This document shows positions 39,656-52,200 of a stretch of DNA of 64,000 nt, one piece after another. A program made the position numbers and the translations under genes. The notes beneath the pieces were generated by a model. The model ran no database searches, was not told the DNA's origin, and saw only the letters and a program-made list of their open reading frames with translations. How positions within the stretch are numbered: the stretch's first letter is position 1; each line of letters starts with the position of its first letter. The stretch is from Cydia pomonella (taxonomy: Eukaryota > Arthropoda > Insecta > Lepidoptera > Tortricidae): contig NC_084707.1 of NCBI RefSeq assembly GCF_033807575.1, positions 12,014,550 to 12,078,549 of the forward strand. The letters run 5' to 3'.

Positions 39656-40525
39656 AGTGTCCTTCTAAACTAACTTTGCGTCGTGAATAGAACAACGTTA
39701 GGAGAATAAACGTCATAATTTCAGAGAAATTGATATCAATCATGACATGGTCACAATTTGTCATTGCATTGCCATGCAGAGTTATCTTGGGTCGACTCTA
39801 GCATGGTGGGATATTTAAAGAAGGGAACGATAAAAAAACATTATTTAATTGCATAAATGAGTAACTATAGATTTACTTTTCATGTTCTTTTGTCGTTTTG
39901 TTATCGTGTAGATTTTTATCGGTAACTGGTTAAAGTTAGCTAAATGAAGAATACTTATTCAATGAAAAAAATAATATGTCTATTTTGATAACTGTTTTAA
40001 ATTACATACTTTTTTATACGAATTGCCTAGGTAGTTAGGTACAGGTTACGGTTTAAAAATTGGATTTTTTATGCTAATTATGGTTCCTTATCCAAAATAA
40101 CTGTTTGTAGATTATTAAAAACGAGGTACCTAGCAAGATTATAGGTATGTCGAAGAGTCTTCTTGCCGTTATTTTTCCGGATTGCGGCGTAATTAGGCCA
40201 TATAATATTCTCTGTGATTTCATTTAGTCGTTAAGTATAAGATAATTAATGTTATTACTAACTTATTTCAGTCAATGATCACAGAGGCGTAATGTCATTG
40301 AAACTTGCCTACTTTGTAACCGTCAATAGTTTACTAAGAAACAACAGGGTTGTAAAATATAAAATAAATGTACATTTACCAAAATAAATGTGTTATAATT
40401 CTATGCTCTGTGCATATTAATATGCACCAGAGACCTACAATATGTCTACACTTGTGCAATATGTTATAAATATCTGATAAAGTCATTAAACGGAAGATAA
40501 AAAAACAATAACTTCAACAATAGTA

Positions 40526-40626
40526 CATTGTGCAACGAGGGGGGTAAGTGAAATTATGGATTCGAGGGTGGTAATTTCCGACAGCCGCAGTTTGCAATAT
40601 TCTTACCCCCGGAGTTATACACAATG
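40526..40626. repeat. Small inverted-repeat element
   Basis: CATTGTGCAACGAGGGGGGTAAG pairs with CTTACCCCCGGAGTTATACACAATG. No coding content. Confidence 0.7.
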
Positions 40627-41124
40627 TTTTTCATCACACTTACGAAGAAAAAATTAAATTTTAAGCGAAATAATTCTTAAATACGGTGACATATCAAACA
40701 TTCGTCCGCCATTTTGTAATTTCTTGGCAGGTTCCTTTTCCAGGCAGGCCACGATTGAAAATTATTTAAACATATTTTAAACGGCTGTTAAATTAATCAA
40801 ATTAAATAATTTTAAATATAAACAAAAATATTAAATCATACGTCAGTATTTTAGAAGTAAAATTCATTTATGCTACTTGGTTTATATGAATAAGTGACAT
40901 AATTAAAAAAAAAAAAGCTATAACTCCCTAGGGAGTTGCCTTTGTCCTTCAGCACACCTGCATGAAATAAGATCTTTTTCGAGCAAATGTGATGAAAAAA
41001 CTTAAACCGAATACAACTACGAGTACATATGATACTCGTAACTACTTATTATAAAGGCATCCATGATTTTTTTAAATGGAATCCCTTATTTCGGAGTTTC
41101 TATATTTTAAGGTACCTAAATAGG

Positions 41125-41251
41125 TACAGTCAGCGTCAAATACTTTGTAGCAACCAAAGTAGCCAAATAGTTCGGTACACCATATATTTAGTATGGTGTA
41201 CCGAACTATTTGGCCACTTTGACTGCTACAAAGTATTTGACGCTGACTGTA
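41125..41251. repeat. Near-perfect foldback MITE, 127 bp
   Basis: Two 60-nt arms, starting TACAGTCAGCGTCAAATACT, pair with only about three mismatches around a 7-nt centre. There is no coding content. Confidence 0.9.
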
Positions 41252-41816
41252 CAATAAAATTATTGTACTACATGAAACTGAAGATAAATCTTTATTGAAT
41301 TTAGCAAGTAAATCTTGCAATTTTCAAACTAGTAAGTAAGTTATAATGCAAGTAGGATGAAAACTATTAATCGACCGAGCGAAGTAAACTATATCTTGAG
41401 TATTGTTTGGCCAATGTTCATGAAATTGGGCAGGATATATATCATGCAAACATGAGAAGGATCGTTCTGGAAGGTACGGATCTAATGAATATGGGCTTTT
41501 ACAATCTTTAACAACTCTTCACAGGGCTTCCGCAAAACATTAAAGTTGCATTCGTCCTTGACTTCGTCCACGTAGACGTTATCGGCTCACGCTCATTCGT
41601 GTCCGGAAATGCAATTAGGAGCAGTCAATAGGCATCTCTCCGCAATTATGTGAGCATGTAACACACGACTCAAGTGGTACCAAACAATATCGTTATCAAA
41701 TGGTTAAAATAGAATCGGCCTCAGTATCTGTTGCATTTTTTTTCGATCCTGATTGAACATTACATTAGGTATGTGAAAAATTCACAATGCTGAGAAATTG
41801 ACATACGACCGACAGA

Positions 41817-42090
41817 CGACCTGTCTGGCCTAGTGGGTGGTGACCCTGCCTACGAAGCGGATGGTCCCGGGTTCAAATCCTGGTAAGGGCATTTATTCGT
41901 GTGATGAGCATGGATATTTGTTCCTGAGTCATGGGTGTTTTCTATGTATTATATTTATAAATTAATTTTCTATGTATTATATGTGTATGTATATTTATAA
42001 ATATTTATATCGTTGTCTAAGTACCCTCAACACAAGCCTTATTGAGATTACTGTGGGACTTAGTCAATTTGTGTAATAATGTCCTATAAT
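41817..42090 (+). repeat. tRNA-derived SINE (family B)
   Basis: The head is tRNA-like: CTGTCTGGCCTAGTGGGTGG (A box) and GGTTCAAATCC (B box). It is followed by 'catttattcgtgtgatgagcatggatatttgttcctgagtcatgggtg' and an AT-rich body. It shares nothing with family A outside the tRNA boxes. Confidence 0.8.
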
Positions 42091-42119
42091 ATTTTTTATT
42101 TATATATTATTTTATTTTT

Positions 42120-42215
42120 TGACAAGGCGAGGGCACTGGTGTAGGTACCTCGAAGAGAGGCCTATGCTCAGCAGTGGGCGATAAAAGGCTGATATGATGA
42201 TGATATTGATGATGG
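42120..42215 (+). repeat. LINE 3' end fragment with (ATG)n tail, RTE-like
   Basis: 'gagaggcctatgctcagcagtgggcgataaaaggctgatatgatgatgat' is the characteristic 3' end of RTE-type non-LTR elements in Lepidoptera. It ends in a degenerate ATG microsatellite. No coding part remains. Confidence 0.65.
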
Positions 42216-43913
42216 TCAGGTTAGATTAGAACTGTGACCTTCAAACAAATTACAAGAGTCACCCGTAGTGTGCATACGGGTGAGGAAGTATTTGCAGGCG
42301 TTGAAATATTGCAAAATATCTGTTTAGGACGAACTACTAGGTAGTTTAGTAGGTACATAATTCGCACAGAAAACATCGTTATTTAAATAACCCGACTGCC
42401 ACTTATAGGACTACCTAAGTAGTACTATAAGTGAGATTATTCTAACCAAAGAGCATATAATCACTACGTTCTAATTCTAACATCACATATTTGACACATG
42501 ACAGCACCCATATAATGTAAATGTGTATGATCCATTCCCATAATTAAAAACAAAACCACGCAATTATAATATGTCTTTCGTTACCACTTAAACTATACTC
42601 ACTTTTTGAATGTAATTATGCTTATAGTTATTTTTTTCGCATCGTATATCTGAAGTATTTAACAATAATAAATCACTGCACAAACGTTTACGTCCTAAGG
42701 GTCTTTTTTTTTAAACCAGCGTTGTGGCCAAATCATTTTTTTCGATTCGGGTAACATATTCGTAAGTTAAAGAAATTCGATAAAATCGATATATTTATAA
42801 CCTACAGAAAATACAAAAATAAGGTATTACAACTAAGAAAACATTAACTTAAACAAATACTTTTAAAAATCCATTATAATAATAGATCTTTACCGTACGA
42901 TTTGCAAAAAATATGTCGGTTTCTGAGCGGATCAAATTTGACGTCAAAATCATTCGTTTGTCAAATGTCAAATGCGCAGTCTGTCGAAGTTTCTCCGCCT
43001 TACTGTGCGCATATTCCGTTTCTTTTCGTATTTTTCACCTGGCTTTATTTTTTTGATTCTTTTCTTTCACATCTGGTTACCTTGGCTCGTATTTTTGGAC
43101 TTTGACTTTGCTTGTATTTGAATTTAGTTGACTTTGGACCTAATAATGCCTGATTTTGCTAATACTAAGTAGTCACTAGCAGTATATTGATTTTTTATAA
43201 AGGTAATCGATTCGATCTCACAAATCGTAACTGTAATCGATCCGATTGCTGCACTTCAAACATCAAATGTCATGTGTCAAATAATATGTGATGTTAGCAA
43301 GGGCCTGACACTCTTTGATAGAGAAAGATAGTCTTATTGCGATTCCTATAAGAGGAAAGAAAAAATAGTGCAATGCTTTGTCTTTATCACCGACCGGGTT
43401 TTTTTTCATGGTCGGGTTATGGCAGCTTAGGAAGGAGGCTGATGGCGATATACAGAAATTTATAAGAGTGAAAGAGACAAAATCCCGCAAGATGCCATAC
43501 ATTAAACTGTCAATCATATGGTCAAGAGTGCTAGTAAACAATGTGGTTTTCTTATTGTAGAAGTTTTATAAAGTGAATGATTGTGTTTATTAAGTATTTA
43601 ATGGAGGTGTAAGATGTTTTTACGTACAATTAACATGGTGGGGTGTTCAGTGGTTGCCTACAAAAGCAATAGCTTGCGAAAATAAGCGGGCGTAACATTT
43701 CATGCGTAAGTACAAGTTTTTCGTATTTTGATCATGTATTTCTTTCTCAAATCTCACAGGAACCAAGTTACTGAGTTACATCATTAGTTGGATTATGAAA
43801 AACTTCATAAAATAGGAGATATCAGTAAATTATTGCTAAAAATAAAACAGAAAGTTTGGTTATGTAAACCAGTCAAATTCAGTAGTATTTTATTTAGAGT
43901 TGCAAACAAATAG

Positions 43914-44152
43914 AAAAAAAAGTCCCCTGCAATTACCCCATATTTCGGGAGTTTCAAGCTATTTGATATTTCCAGCTTTCCGACGGAGGATGAAATTGTT
44001 AAAGAATGGATTGCGGGAACTGGAAAATCAAATTGGATGCCTCACAAATACTCGCGTATTTGTTCCAAACATTTTGAACAACATTGTGTCCGCAAACTGG
44101 GCAAACGAACTTTCATCGAAAAGTTTTCTTTTCCAACCTTGTTCATACACGT
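43914..44152 (+). pseudogene. Degenerate THAP zinc-finger exon
   Basis: In the frame beginning after a TAG at 43911 the sequence reads FPTEDEIVKEWIAGTG, then RICSKHFEQHCV and KFSFPTLF. These resemble the THAP domain's invariant Trp, C-x2-H pair and closing AVPTIF box. The open stretch ends exactly at CAC|GTAAGT, a consensus splice donor. The N-terminal C-x(2-4)-C pair is not in this frame, and the upstream part looks frameshifted. THAP domains occur in P-element-type transposases and in host transcription factors. Downstream exons were not confirmed. It is a pseudogene, a transposon remnant or a divergent exon. Confidence 0.5.
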
Positions 44153-44159
44153 AAGTTGG

Positions 44160-44520
44160 CTGTTATTAAATAAGTAATAGTAACTAGTGGGAATAACCCG
44201 TTACACTATACACTATATTAGAGTTGGTACATCTTAACATAGGTCTCACAGTGTTTTGAAGTATTTATTTGGGTTCTTGAACTCTAACAAATTATTGGGG
44301 GTAATTCAGTAATCACCCCCAATAATTTATTAGAGTTAATTCCCAGTGGAATTAAAAATCCTACCTATTACCAGTGGGAATTTTATTTCCCAGTAGTTAC
44401 CAGTGGTAAAAGGTGGGAATAAAGTTAGTGTAACTACCTGTGGTAAAAGGTGGACAAAAGTTCCTAGTAGTTACCACTAGTAACAACTTGGTGGTAACTA
44501 GTAGGAATAACCCGTTGTAC
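44160..44520. repeat. Cluster of TACCAGTGGGAA / GTAACTAGTGGGAATAACCCGTT motifs with hairpin
   Basis: GTAACTAGTGGGAATAACCCGTT occurs near 44180 and again, with one change, near 44491. Between them are many variants of TTACCAGTGGTAAAAGGTGGG. A strong hairpin at 44280-44337 pairs 23 bases around a 12-nt loop. The layout resembles transposon subterminal repeats, starting just after the THAP-like exon. Confidence 0.6.
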
Positions 44521-44890
44521 TATTAAGACCACAGACTTAAATTTTTAAATTATTTCTTTGGAGGCTTGGTACATGGGATTACGGATTATATGAGTATAAA
44601 ACTCTAAAATAATGTAATTATTAAAATTGATTAATACTACCCCGCAGGAGAGGAGAGAGAAAATTCTTTTCTTCATCATGTCATGGAAATCGTCCATTCG
44701 TGCACGTCGTCGTCGTGGCAGTCTCAACAGCATTCTGAAGCTATTATTGAACTTCATATAATTGATCCACAGGTTACAAGTGTATGTGTAAATAAAGTTT
44801 TCTTGACCCCCACAGTATGTACAACGCGCAACACGTAAGATTTTTTATTTAAACATAAATATTCGGTTTTAAGTAACAGTTTTTAATGTA

Positions 44891-45222
44891 AGCGCTGGTG
44901 GCCTAGCGGTAAGAGCGTGCGGCTTGCAATCCGGAGGTCGCGGGTTCAAACCCCGGCTCGTACCAATGAGTTTTTTGGAACTTATGTACGAAATATCATT
45001 TGATATTTACCAGTCGCTTTTCGGTGAAGGAAAACATCGTGAGGAAACCGGACTAATCCCAACAAGGCCTAGTTTACCCTCTGGGTTGGAAGGGCAGATG
45101 GCAGTCGCTTTCGTAAAAATTAGTGCCTACGCCAAATCTTGGGATTAGTTGTCAAGCGGACCCCAGGCTCCCATGAGCCGTGGCAAAATGCCGGGACAAC
45201 GCGAGGAACAAAAAAAAAAAAC
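44891..45222 (+). repeat. tRNA-derived SINE (family A) with target duplication
   Basis: The head (44893-44966) is tRNA-like with A box TGGCCTAGCGG and B box GGTTCAAACCC and ends in CCA-like TACCA. The body holds 'ccagtcgcttttcggtgaaggaaaacatcg' and the tail is poly-A (45210-45221). The flanks repeat AGTAACAGTTTTTAATGTA (44872-44890) and the same sequence one T shorter (45223-45240), a retroposition target duplication. This marks a recent insertion. Confidence 0.9.
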
Positions 45223-45399
45223 AGTAACAGTTTTAATGTAAATTACCATGTTAGCTTAAAATCATATACTGCGTATCTAATGAGGTGTCGCTCAAGCACA
45301 TCGTCAAGAACCTTCGCTGCAATAGGGTTGTTTCCATTTTGAAATGCTTGTATTATATAATATATATATACCAAATTATTGCCTAATATTCAATTTATT

Positions 45400-45536
45400 T
45401 GTGTTGTTCTCAAGTAAAAGGTACCGCATTGTCGCTTATCATAAGAACGCTCTTACAGGTTGTACGTATAGAGAGCAAGCAAATTGTATCCTTATGGTAA
45501 GCGACTATGTGGTACCTTTTACTTGAGAACGACACA
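45400..45536. repeat. Foldback MITE TGTGTTGTTCTCAAG
   Basis: TTCTCAAGTAAAAGGTACCG...TCGCTTATCATAAG pairs with CTTATGGTAAGCGACTATGTGGTACCTTTTACTTGAGAA. It lies 178 bp downstream of the SINE. Confidence 0.85.
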
Positions 45537-46866
45537 TTTAATTATTATTTCTAGTAAGTACAGTTATAATAATATAAGTTTTGAATAAAGAAATTACCTC
45601 TTTTGATAGTTTATCCTTTTTATTCCAACAATCACCTAATCTTATATCAACTCAAAACTTCATATAGGTAAGTAAGGCTTATTTACAAGTTACTACAAAA
45701 ACAAATAAACCGACTACTAGTTGCGATTATGTTCGCGATTTCTCTTGCGATACTTCGCAAGTTAGGGAGTCAAAATGGCGACTCACTCATTACGTAATTT
45801 AAGTACTTGTTGCATCGTTTTCCTATTACATTTTAGGGTAATTTTTTGCGACCATGGTCACCCCATATTATGATGTCATGATGACGTCATATATGTCTTT
45901 CTCTTACCCCTGGTCGCTCGACTTCTTGTCTAGTTATATTGTATGTCTATGGATGTTAGAATAATCTCACTATAGCATAAGCTAAAGTACCTTAAGAAGT
46001 CAAAACAGAATATGTGGTGTCAAGTCTATTTTGTATTGTCACCACGTAAACAGTTTTGTGGTATTTTTGTAGGATGTAATCATGTTCATAGTTATCTATA
46101 TAAATTCACAACCGTGTCCCCGCCAAGACGCGTCATGCGAAGTGCAAGGGCCCTACCTACCTTTTATCGAAGCGCTTCGTCGTTTTTTTGAACCCTCATT
46201 ACTTAGGTGAAGATTATCCCAGATAAACAAAATTCTCGGGATATGATGCCAATAGTAGACCTATTAAATATAGAATTTTCAATTGCATGGCTCTTATACT
46301 TTAGATTTTATTGATATCTAAACAACCCCGATTTCATCTCTGACTCATTTATTCACTGATGTTCATCAAAACTTAGGATAGAGTTAAAATATGTGGCTTG
46401 GCCGTTACGCTACCATCACATACGGGCATAAGGTAAAAAATGTATTCACTGTTCAATTGTTCATAAATTTTCTGTTCTGTTATACAATTCGTTCTTGTAG
46501 TAACGAAATGACCAAGTTATTTTTACAAAGGTGTAGAGTTTGTGAAGATAATTTATTTTCTTGTTTGTGTATATTTATACTAGCTTATAAGTACATACCA
46601 AATTTCAACTTTCTAGGACTTCAGGAAGTACCCTAAGAGTTTTTGAGAGGGCGTGCCTTATGGTTTCTTCTTGGCAACATTTTACATGAAAATATTTCTA
46701 TTACATGATACATCAGTTATGAATAATGAAAACTTGTTTATTCAATTTCAAATATTAGTATAATCTACGTTCTTTTCTGATTTAGATCAAACAAACACAC
46801 GCGTGAAAAAAACCATGGTTTGGTTTGATTTAAGATATGTTTAAAATAAACTTTGTAACTATTTTT

Positions 46867-47094
46867 ACAGTACATATGGGGCTACTTTATAGCATTAGTG
46901 CGAGAAGTAGCATATTATGTTACTGTGTCGAACATTTAAAGGGCCATATGTACTGTAAAACGTTGTACGATACATGTGCGAATAGGTAATTCGCAACTCG
47001 TGTCGATTTAAAACACTCCCTTCGGTCGTGTTTTAATTTATCGCCACTCGTTTCGAATTTCCTATTTTTCGCACTTGTATCGTAATGTACTATT
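46867..47094. repeat. Dispersed palindromic element, copy 2
   Basis: It matches the 34.5-kb copy over its whole length. It keeps an extra central segment, AAACACTCCCTTCGGTCGTGTTTT, that the first copy lacks. Confidence 0.85.
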
Positions 47095-47750
47095 AAACTC
47101 TTGACGTAATTTCAAAAAGAGGCTTGGCCGATTAAGTGGTTCACACGTTTCAGTTGTGTTCCGTGCATAAGGATTCACGCATATAGAGCCTTTTATTATA
47201 AGTAATTATCTATGTACTTATGAAAAAGTTTGTTTACTAATTGGTTAACTTACTCATTAACGCTGAGCCGATACTAAATATTTATTATGATATTTATGAT
47301 GGAAAGTTACTATAATGTTCAAGATAAGTTATTTTCATAATGTAGAAAAGCAATGAGGTCTGTCATAAACATAAAACTGAAAAAGAATTAGAATTATAAT
47401 CAGTTTAGTTTAGCTTTTATGATGACACATTTATTTTTAGTCTGCTATTGTCCTAAGCACCAGGTAAATAGTCTGGCAAAAATGTGAAGTACATGATTTA
47501 TGTTATAAATCTCTAACAAAATAAAATTATCAACTCTTTCAAATCACGTATTTAATTTTCTATTAAAATGCCACTGATAACGAATATCCTAAAGTAGATT
47601 GCTATAATGACAGTTACAGAAGCTCTCTATCTATAAATATATATTTACTTTACTCTTTCATAAATATTCTGGCATAATTCTGATTTTAAAAATATGACAA
47701 CAACTTTTAGGCAGGTACTATTGGCATCATCATCAATTCATCACCATGTA

Positions 47751-48545
47751 TACACCGTGTTTTATTTCATGGCTCGGAAACAGGTTAAATTTCCCAACCG
47801 TTATCATGTACTTGGCACAAAACCTATTAATTTCGGTTTTGTTCTTAAAGCCATTTTTAACCGATTTTGAGGAGAACATTTCCATAAAAATCTTGTCAGA
47901 TTAACCGGTTTAGAACAATAAAAACCGGTTTTTTCCTATATCGGTTTCTTATTTTACGCAGGGCACCACCGGCCAGCCGGCCTTCTCGTTGATCATTGAA
48001 TAAACCGGTTTATTTAGGTAACGTACAGTAAAGTTTTTAAAACGTTCGAGTTCTTATGTAAGTTCGGAGTAAAACCGAAATAAACCGGTATTCTACTTCT
48101 TCTTTCTTTTCATCCTGTTACCCCCAGCTCGGGGTATAGGGCTCGAACAATTTTCTTCCACTGACTCCTTTAAAACCGGTTCCGGTCCTTGTTTTTTTAT
48201 TTCCGTTAGTTTCAAGGGTGCATTCCTGAGTTTAAATTAAGTAACTTTCTCAAAGACACCGGTATTCTAATGAATTACATTTCCGAGATAATAATTTATT
48301 TTTATCTGATAAGGCCCCTACGACCGTGTACACTTGCTTTAGGGCCTGTTTACATATTGATTAGAGATTAGTACGAGATTATACATTTGCTACAAAACGT
48401 AAGTACTATTTCGGACGATCGATGTTATTATGTTATATCAATATATATGTTACACTTTTCAATTGTTTGGTTGAGTTTAATGTAATGCCCATGTTACAAC
48501 AACATTATATGCAACATTTAATTACTTTATATAAAAATGAAAACA
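47751..48545. mobile_element. TACACCGTG MITE copy interrupted by an ACCGGTTT-rich insertion
   Basis: The left tip (47751-47767) and the body from about 48200 match the 63.0-kb MITE. Between them about 430 bp is inserted. It begins CATGGCTCGGAAACAGGTT and ends AACCGGTTCCGGTCCTTG, which are imperfect inverted repeats, and it is full of AACCGGTTT motifs. TTTATTTC occurs on both sides. This is probably a hAT-type element nested in the older MITE. Confidence 0.65.
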
Positions 48546-49262
48546 TTTTTTTTTATTAACTAGGTATGCTAAAGTTAGGGTACCTCATATACAATATTTT
48601 TTTTGCTTTGACCGAATAGTGTGGGGTATCGTTGGAGAGGTATTCAAACACGATTTTTTGATAAATTTAATATTTTTGGAAAAAAAGGCTCCGAATGAAA
48701 ATAAATCTGCTTCAACTTTCTCTTCTACAATGGTCTTTATGAAATCGCATTATAACATATGTACGACTACAGATAAACATAGAGCATTGTAATAAGGCAA
48801 TAGTTATGCCAAATAAAGCTTTCTATACAAAAAAAATGCCTATTCAAAGCAAGTACATCTGGGGTTATAGCATTGGGGGGTTAAAGCATTATATGGAAGC
48901 GAAATCTGGGCCAAGCGGCAACGAGATAGGCAGAGTCTGGAAATCTTCAAAATGTGGTGCTGGTGGCGGATGGAATCGATTAGATGGAAGGAAGAGAAAT
49001 CCAATAAAGTGGTTCTTGATATGGTAAAAGAGAAGAGGTGCCTTTTGAAAACTACTGAGAATAATATTATAGAATATACATACAATTCATATCAGTATCT
49101 TTATCTTTATACTAGTTATATTTTATATCAATGATAGTAAGCATTAAGTCACCATTATCGAGTGCTTAAACATACAATGACAGATAAATGACAGATATCG
49201 GATTACCGTGCAAGATATCCTACAAATTAAGTTTATTCGTTTCTGAAAGTTAATTCAGCAAT

Positions 49263-52200
49263 ATGTCTGTGCGACCTCTGCCTCCAGTGCTTGCAGAAAA
49301 GGCTCGAAAAGAGCTTAATGAAGATCCCCAGAGGCTACCCAATGACTTGCAACATATGAAGGATTGGATAGCCAAGCAGCCGCATCTTAAAGCAAGAACC
49401 GGTATGTGCAATAGTAATAATTTTAAACGAAATAGTAAAGTTTTTGACGCTGATAATGTTAAAATTGTAATTGCTTTTTTTACTTACATTAATTTCGAAC
49501 TATGATTTAATCTAAAGTAAATTGGAAAAATATTTTTTATCAACATAAAACGGATCGGACTGAACTAGGAGGTACCTATAGTCTAAGTAAAAATTGACCT
49601 GCGATTTTGGGAAATTTTGGAAGCAAAAACCTACGCATTCGTGTAGCTATTTATTTACAGGTCTGAATACAGTAAATCTGGTCTGGTGCTCAATCAATGG
49701 TTTAGTGAACTTTGGTTTAAATTATACTTAAGTAGTGTTTGAAGCTAATTTTATGTTTTTATTAAGTGGGTGCTGTCTGTGATGCTTGATAAAGATGAAT
49801 GAGCTAACGTGTGTACGTTGTTTATTTCTAGATGATCAATGGCTGACTACATTTTTACGATCATGTAAATTTAGTTTGGAACGGGCGAAAGTAAAAATTG
49901 ACTTATACTATTCGGTTCGTACTACGGCACCAGATTTTTTTCAGCTTACGCCAAAAAACCCGCGGTTTTGGGAAATTTTGGAGACTGGGTAGGTTCATCA
50001 AATACAAAGTTAAAACTTACTGTACCTACTTATAGTACGTATACAAATCTAACAGTATATAATATGATACTATCTATTGCACATGTCAATAAAATAAGCA
50101 GTATCCACACTAAGAAAACAATTGTTTAGGGCCTGTTTCACGATGTACAAGTGAAGTCCTGAATAAGCTACTTGACATTTATCTGAAAATGAAATTCATT
50201 TTTGACGTTTCACAATCTTCAAATAAGCTTAACTTAGCACTTTATCTACAGTGCTAAGTTTTGCATGAAGTTTTATCTGGCAGTTAATTTATTTCTTGGA
50301 CATTGTGAAACAGGCCGTAATAAGGTCAAGGTAATATGTCCTTCTAGATTTGCTTGGATAGAGAATACTGTTGATTTTTACAGGTCTTTTCTTCCTTTAC
50401 CACAAGTTGCCGCTCCTGGTTCTCCTAAGGTATCAATTATCAGACCGGGAAAATATGATCCCGAGAAATTCACAATATCGGAAGTGTTGTCAGTTTCGAA
50501 TACGTTAGAAAAGGTAATGGACTTACTCGTATTAACCTTTTGAACGACCAGAACACCTAAAGACATTGTAAGTAATCGTGCCCACAGCGCCATGGAAAAC
50601 TATAAATGTTATGGCGTACGCTGTCAATGTAACCCTCGCAGGCTCGCACTTTCAATTTAGGTTTATTAGCTCGCTTGCGCCCGTGATTTTGGCGTGTGAG
50701 TAACGTTTTTGTTTATGACGTAAAGCGTTCAAAGGGTTAAAAGACGCATAAATTTGTAGGGTTGACTTGACTTTAAAGAATTTGATGTTATTTTGCAGAT
50801 TATGTATTTGGAAGATGATGATGCTGTCGTATCAGGGGTGATGGCCATACTTGACTTAGAAGGAGTTACTATGGGACATTTCTTACAAATGACCCCACTA
50901 CAAATGAAAAAGATGACGGTTGTGGGCCAGGTAACATTTTATAGCGCTTTTAAAACACCAAATATTATAAAGTGTCAATCACAATAAAAACATCAACGAT
51001 GATCAACTCTGGCCAACGTGGGACTCAAATACAAAGATGTGTATTCCTAGTCCAAATCCAAAAACCAAACCGGTATCCGCTAGGTCTGCTAGTAACGAAT
51101 AGGTAATATCCTAATTCAGTTTTTAACGGGTAATCTTAACCAATAATTGTACCAGAGCACAGAAAATATATCCTAAAGAAGTAGCTTCGAACAATTCTTC
51201 ATCGAGCTGGCGATGTGTCTAGACCGAGCCCGGTCCGTAGACTGAAGTCAGCAATGTAGGCGTGTCTCGAAAATCGAGTAAAACTGCCGTATGCGTGGCA
51301 GAGGGGGTAGCGCGACTATGCTAGGTCTTGTGACGGCTGTCAGCCTGTCACAGACTCGTTAACGCTCAGTAGCGTAGCGTTAATATCACTCTCCCATATT
51401 AGTGAGTATCAGTGACAGTTGCGTTTCCTTCGTTACGGAGTTTAAACGATTGGTTACGCAACCTGATACTTACTTGCCCCAAAGCACATTGAGGACAGAA
51501 CGTACGCAATACGTCGAAATTAAAAACACGTTTTAATATTTCTGACAACATACCAAAAACAACCTACGTAATTTAGTCGGATTCATTGTTACCCACCAAG
51601 CACTGGTAGGTAACAAACAATAAGTTAATTATTTTGACGTGACACTTAGGACTTCTTAGAACTAAGCAGAAATAAAAAAAGCGTCTACGACAAGGAAAAG
51701 CGATAATAGCGCGTTCTGTGCTCCTTCTCTCCGCTTCGCTTGAGTCTTGTTAGCAATTTTGCCCATACCTCCCTTATTGTACTATAACTTCCAGGATGCG
51801 ACACCATTCCGTATGAAAGGAGTTCACTATCTGAATACGCCAACAGGGTTTGAGACTATTTTTAACGCGATGAAAGCACTCCTCAATGAAAAAAATAAAA
51901 ACAGAGTAAGTGATCATGAGTAATTTACAATGAATAGGTAACAATTGACCCAGAATTATTAAAGTCATATATTAAATTTTTCAGTTATATGTCCATAATA
52001 AAAACTATGAGGCGATGTACGAACATATTCCAAAACATATGTTAACAGTGGAGTATGGTGGTAACGCGGGAACTGAAAAAGACATCATAGGTACGTGCAT
52101 GTTATCATAAAAATTCGTTTCAAGTTAAATACTTCCCTATTTGAGTTCCCCATACTCAGTTTTCTTTAGTGTCTTGAACTGAACACTGTTTTTCAACAAG

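Noticed and set aside
41817..41890. Possible functional tRNA gene
   Set aside because: It is followed directly by a SINE body shared with the 5.4-kb copy; the cloverleaf is imperfect.
44893..44966. Possible functional tRNA gene
   Set aside because: A and B boxes are present, but it is the head of a SINE with body, poly-A tail and target duplication.
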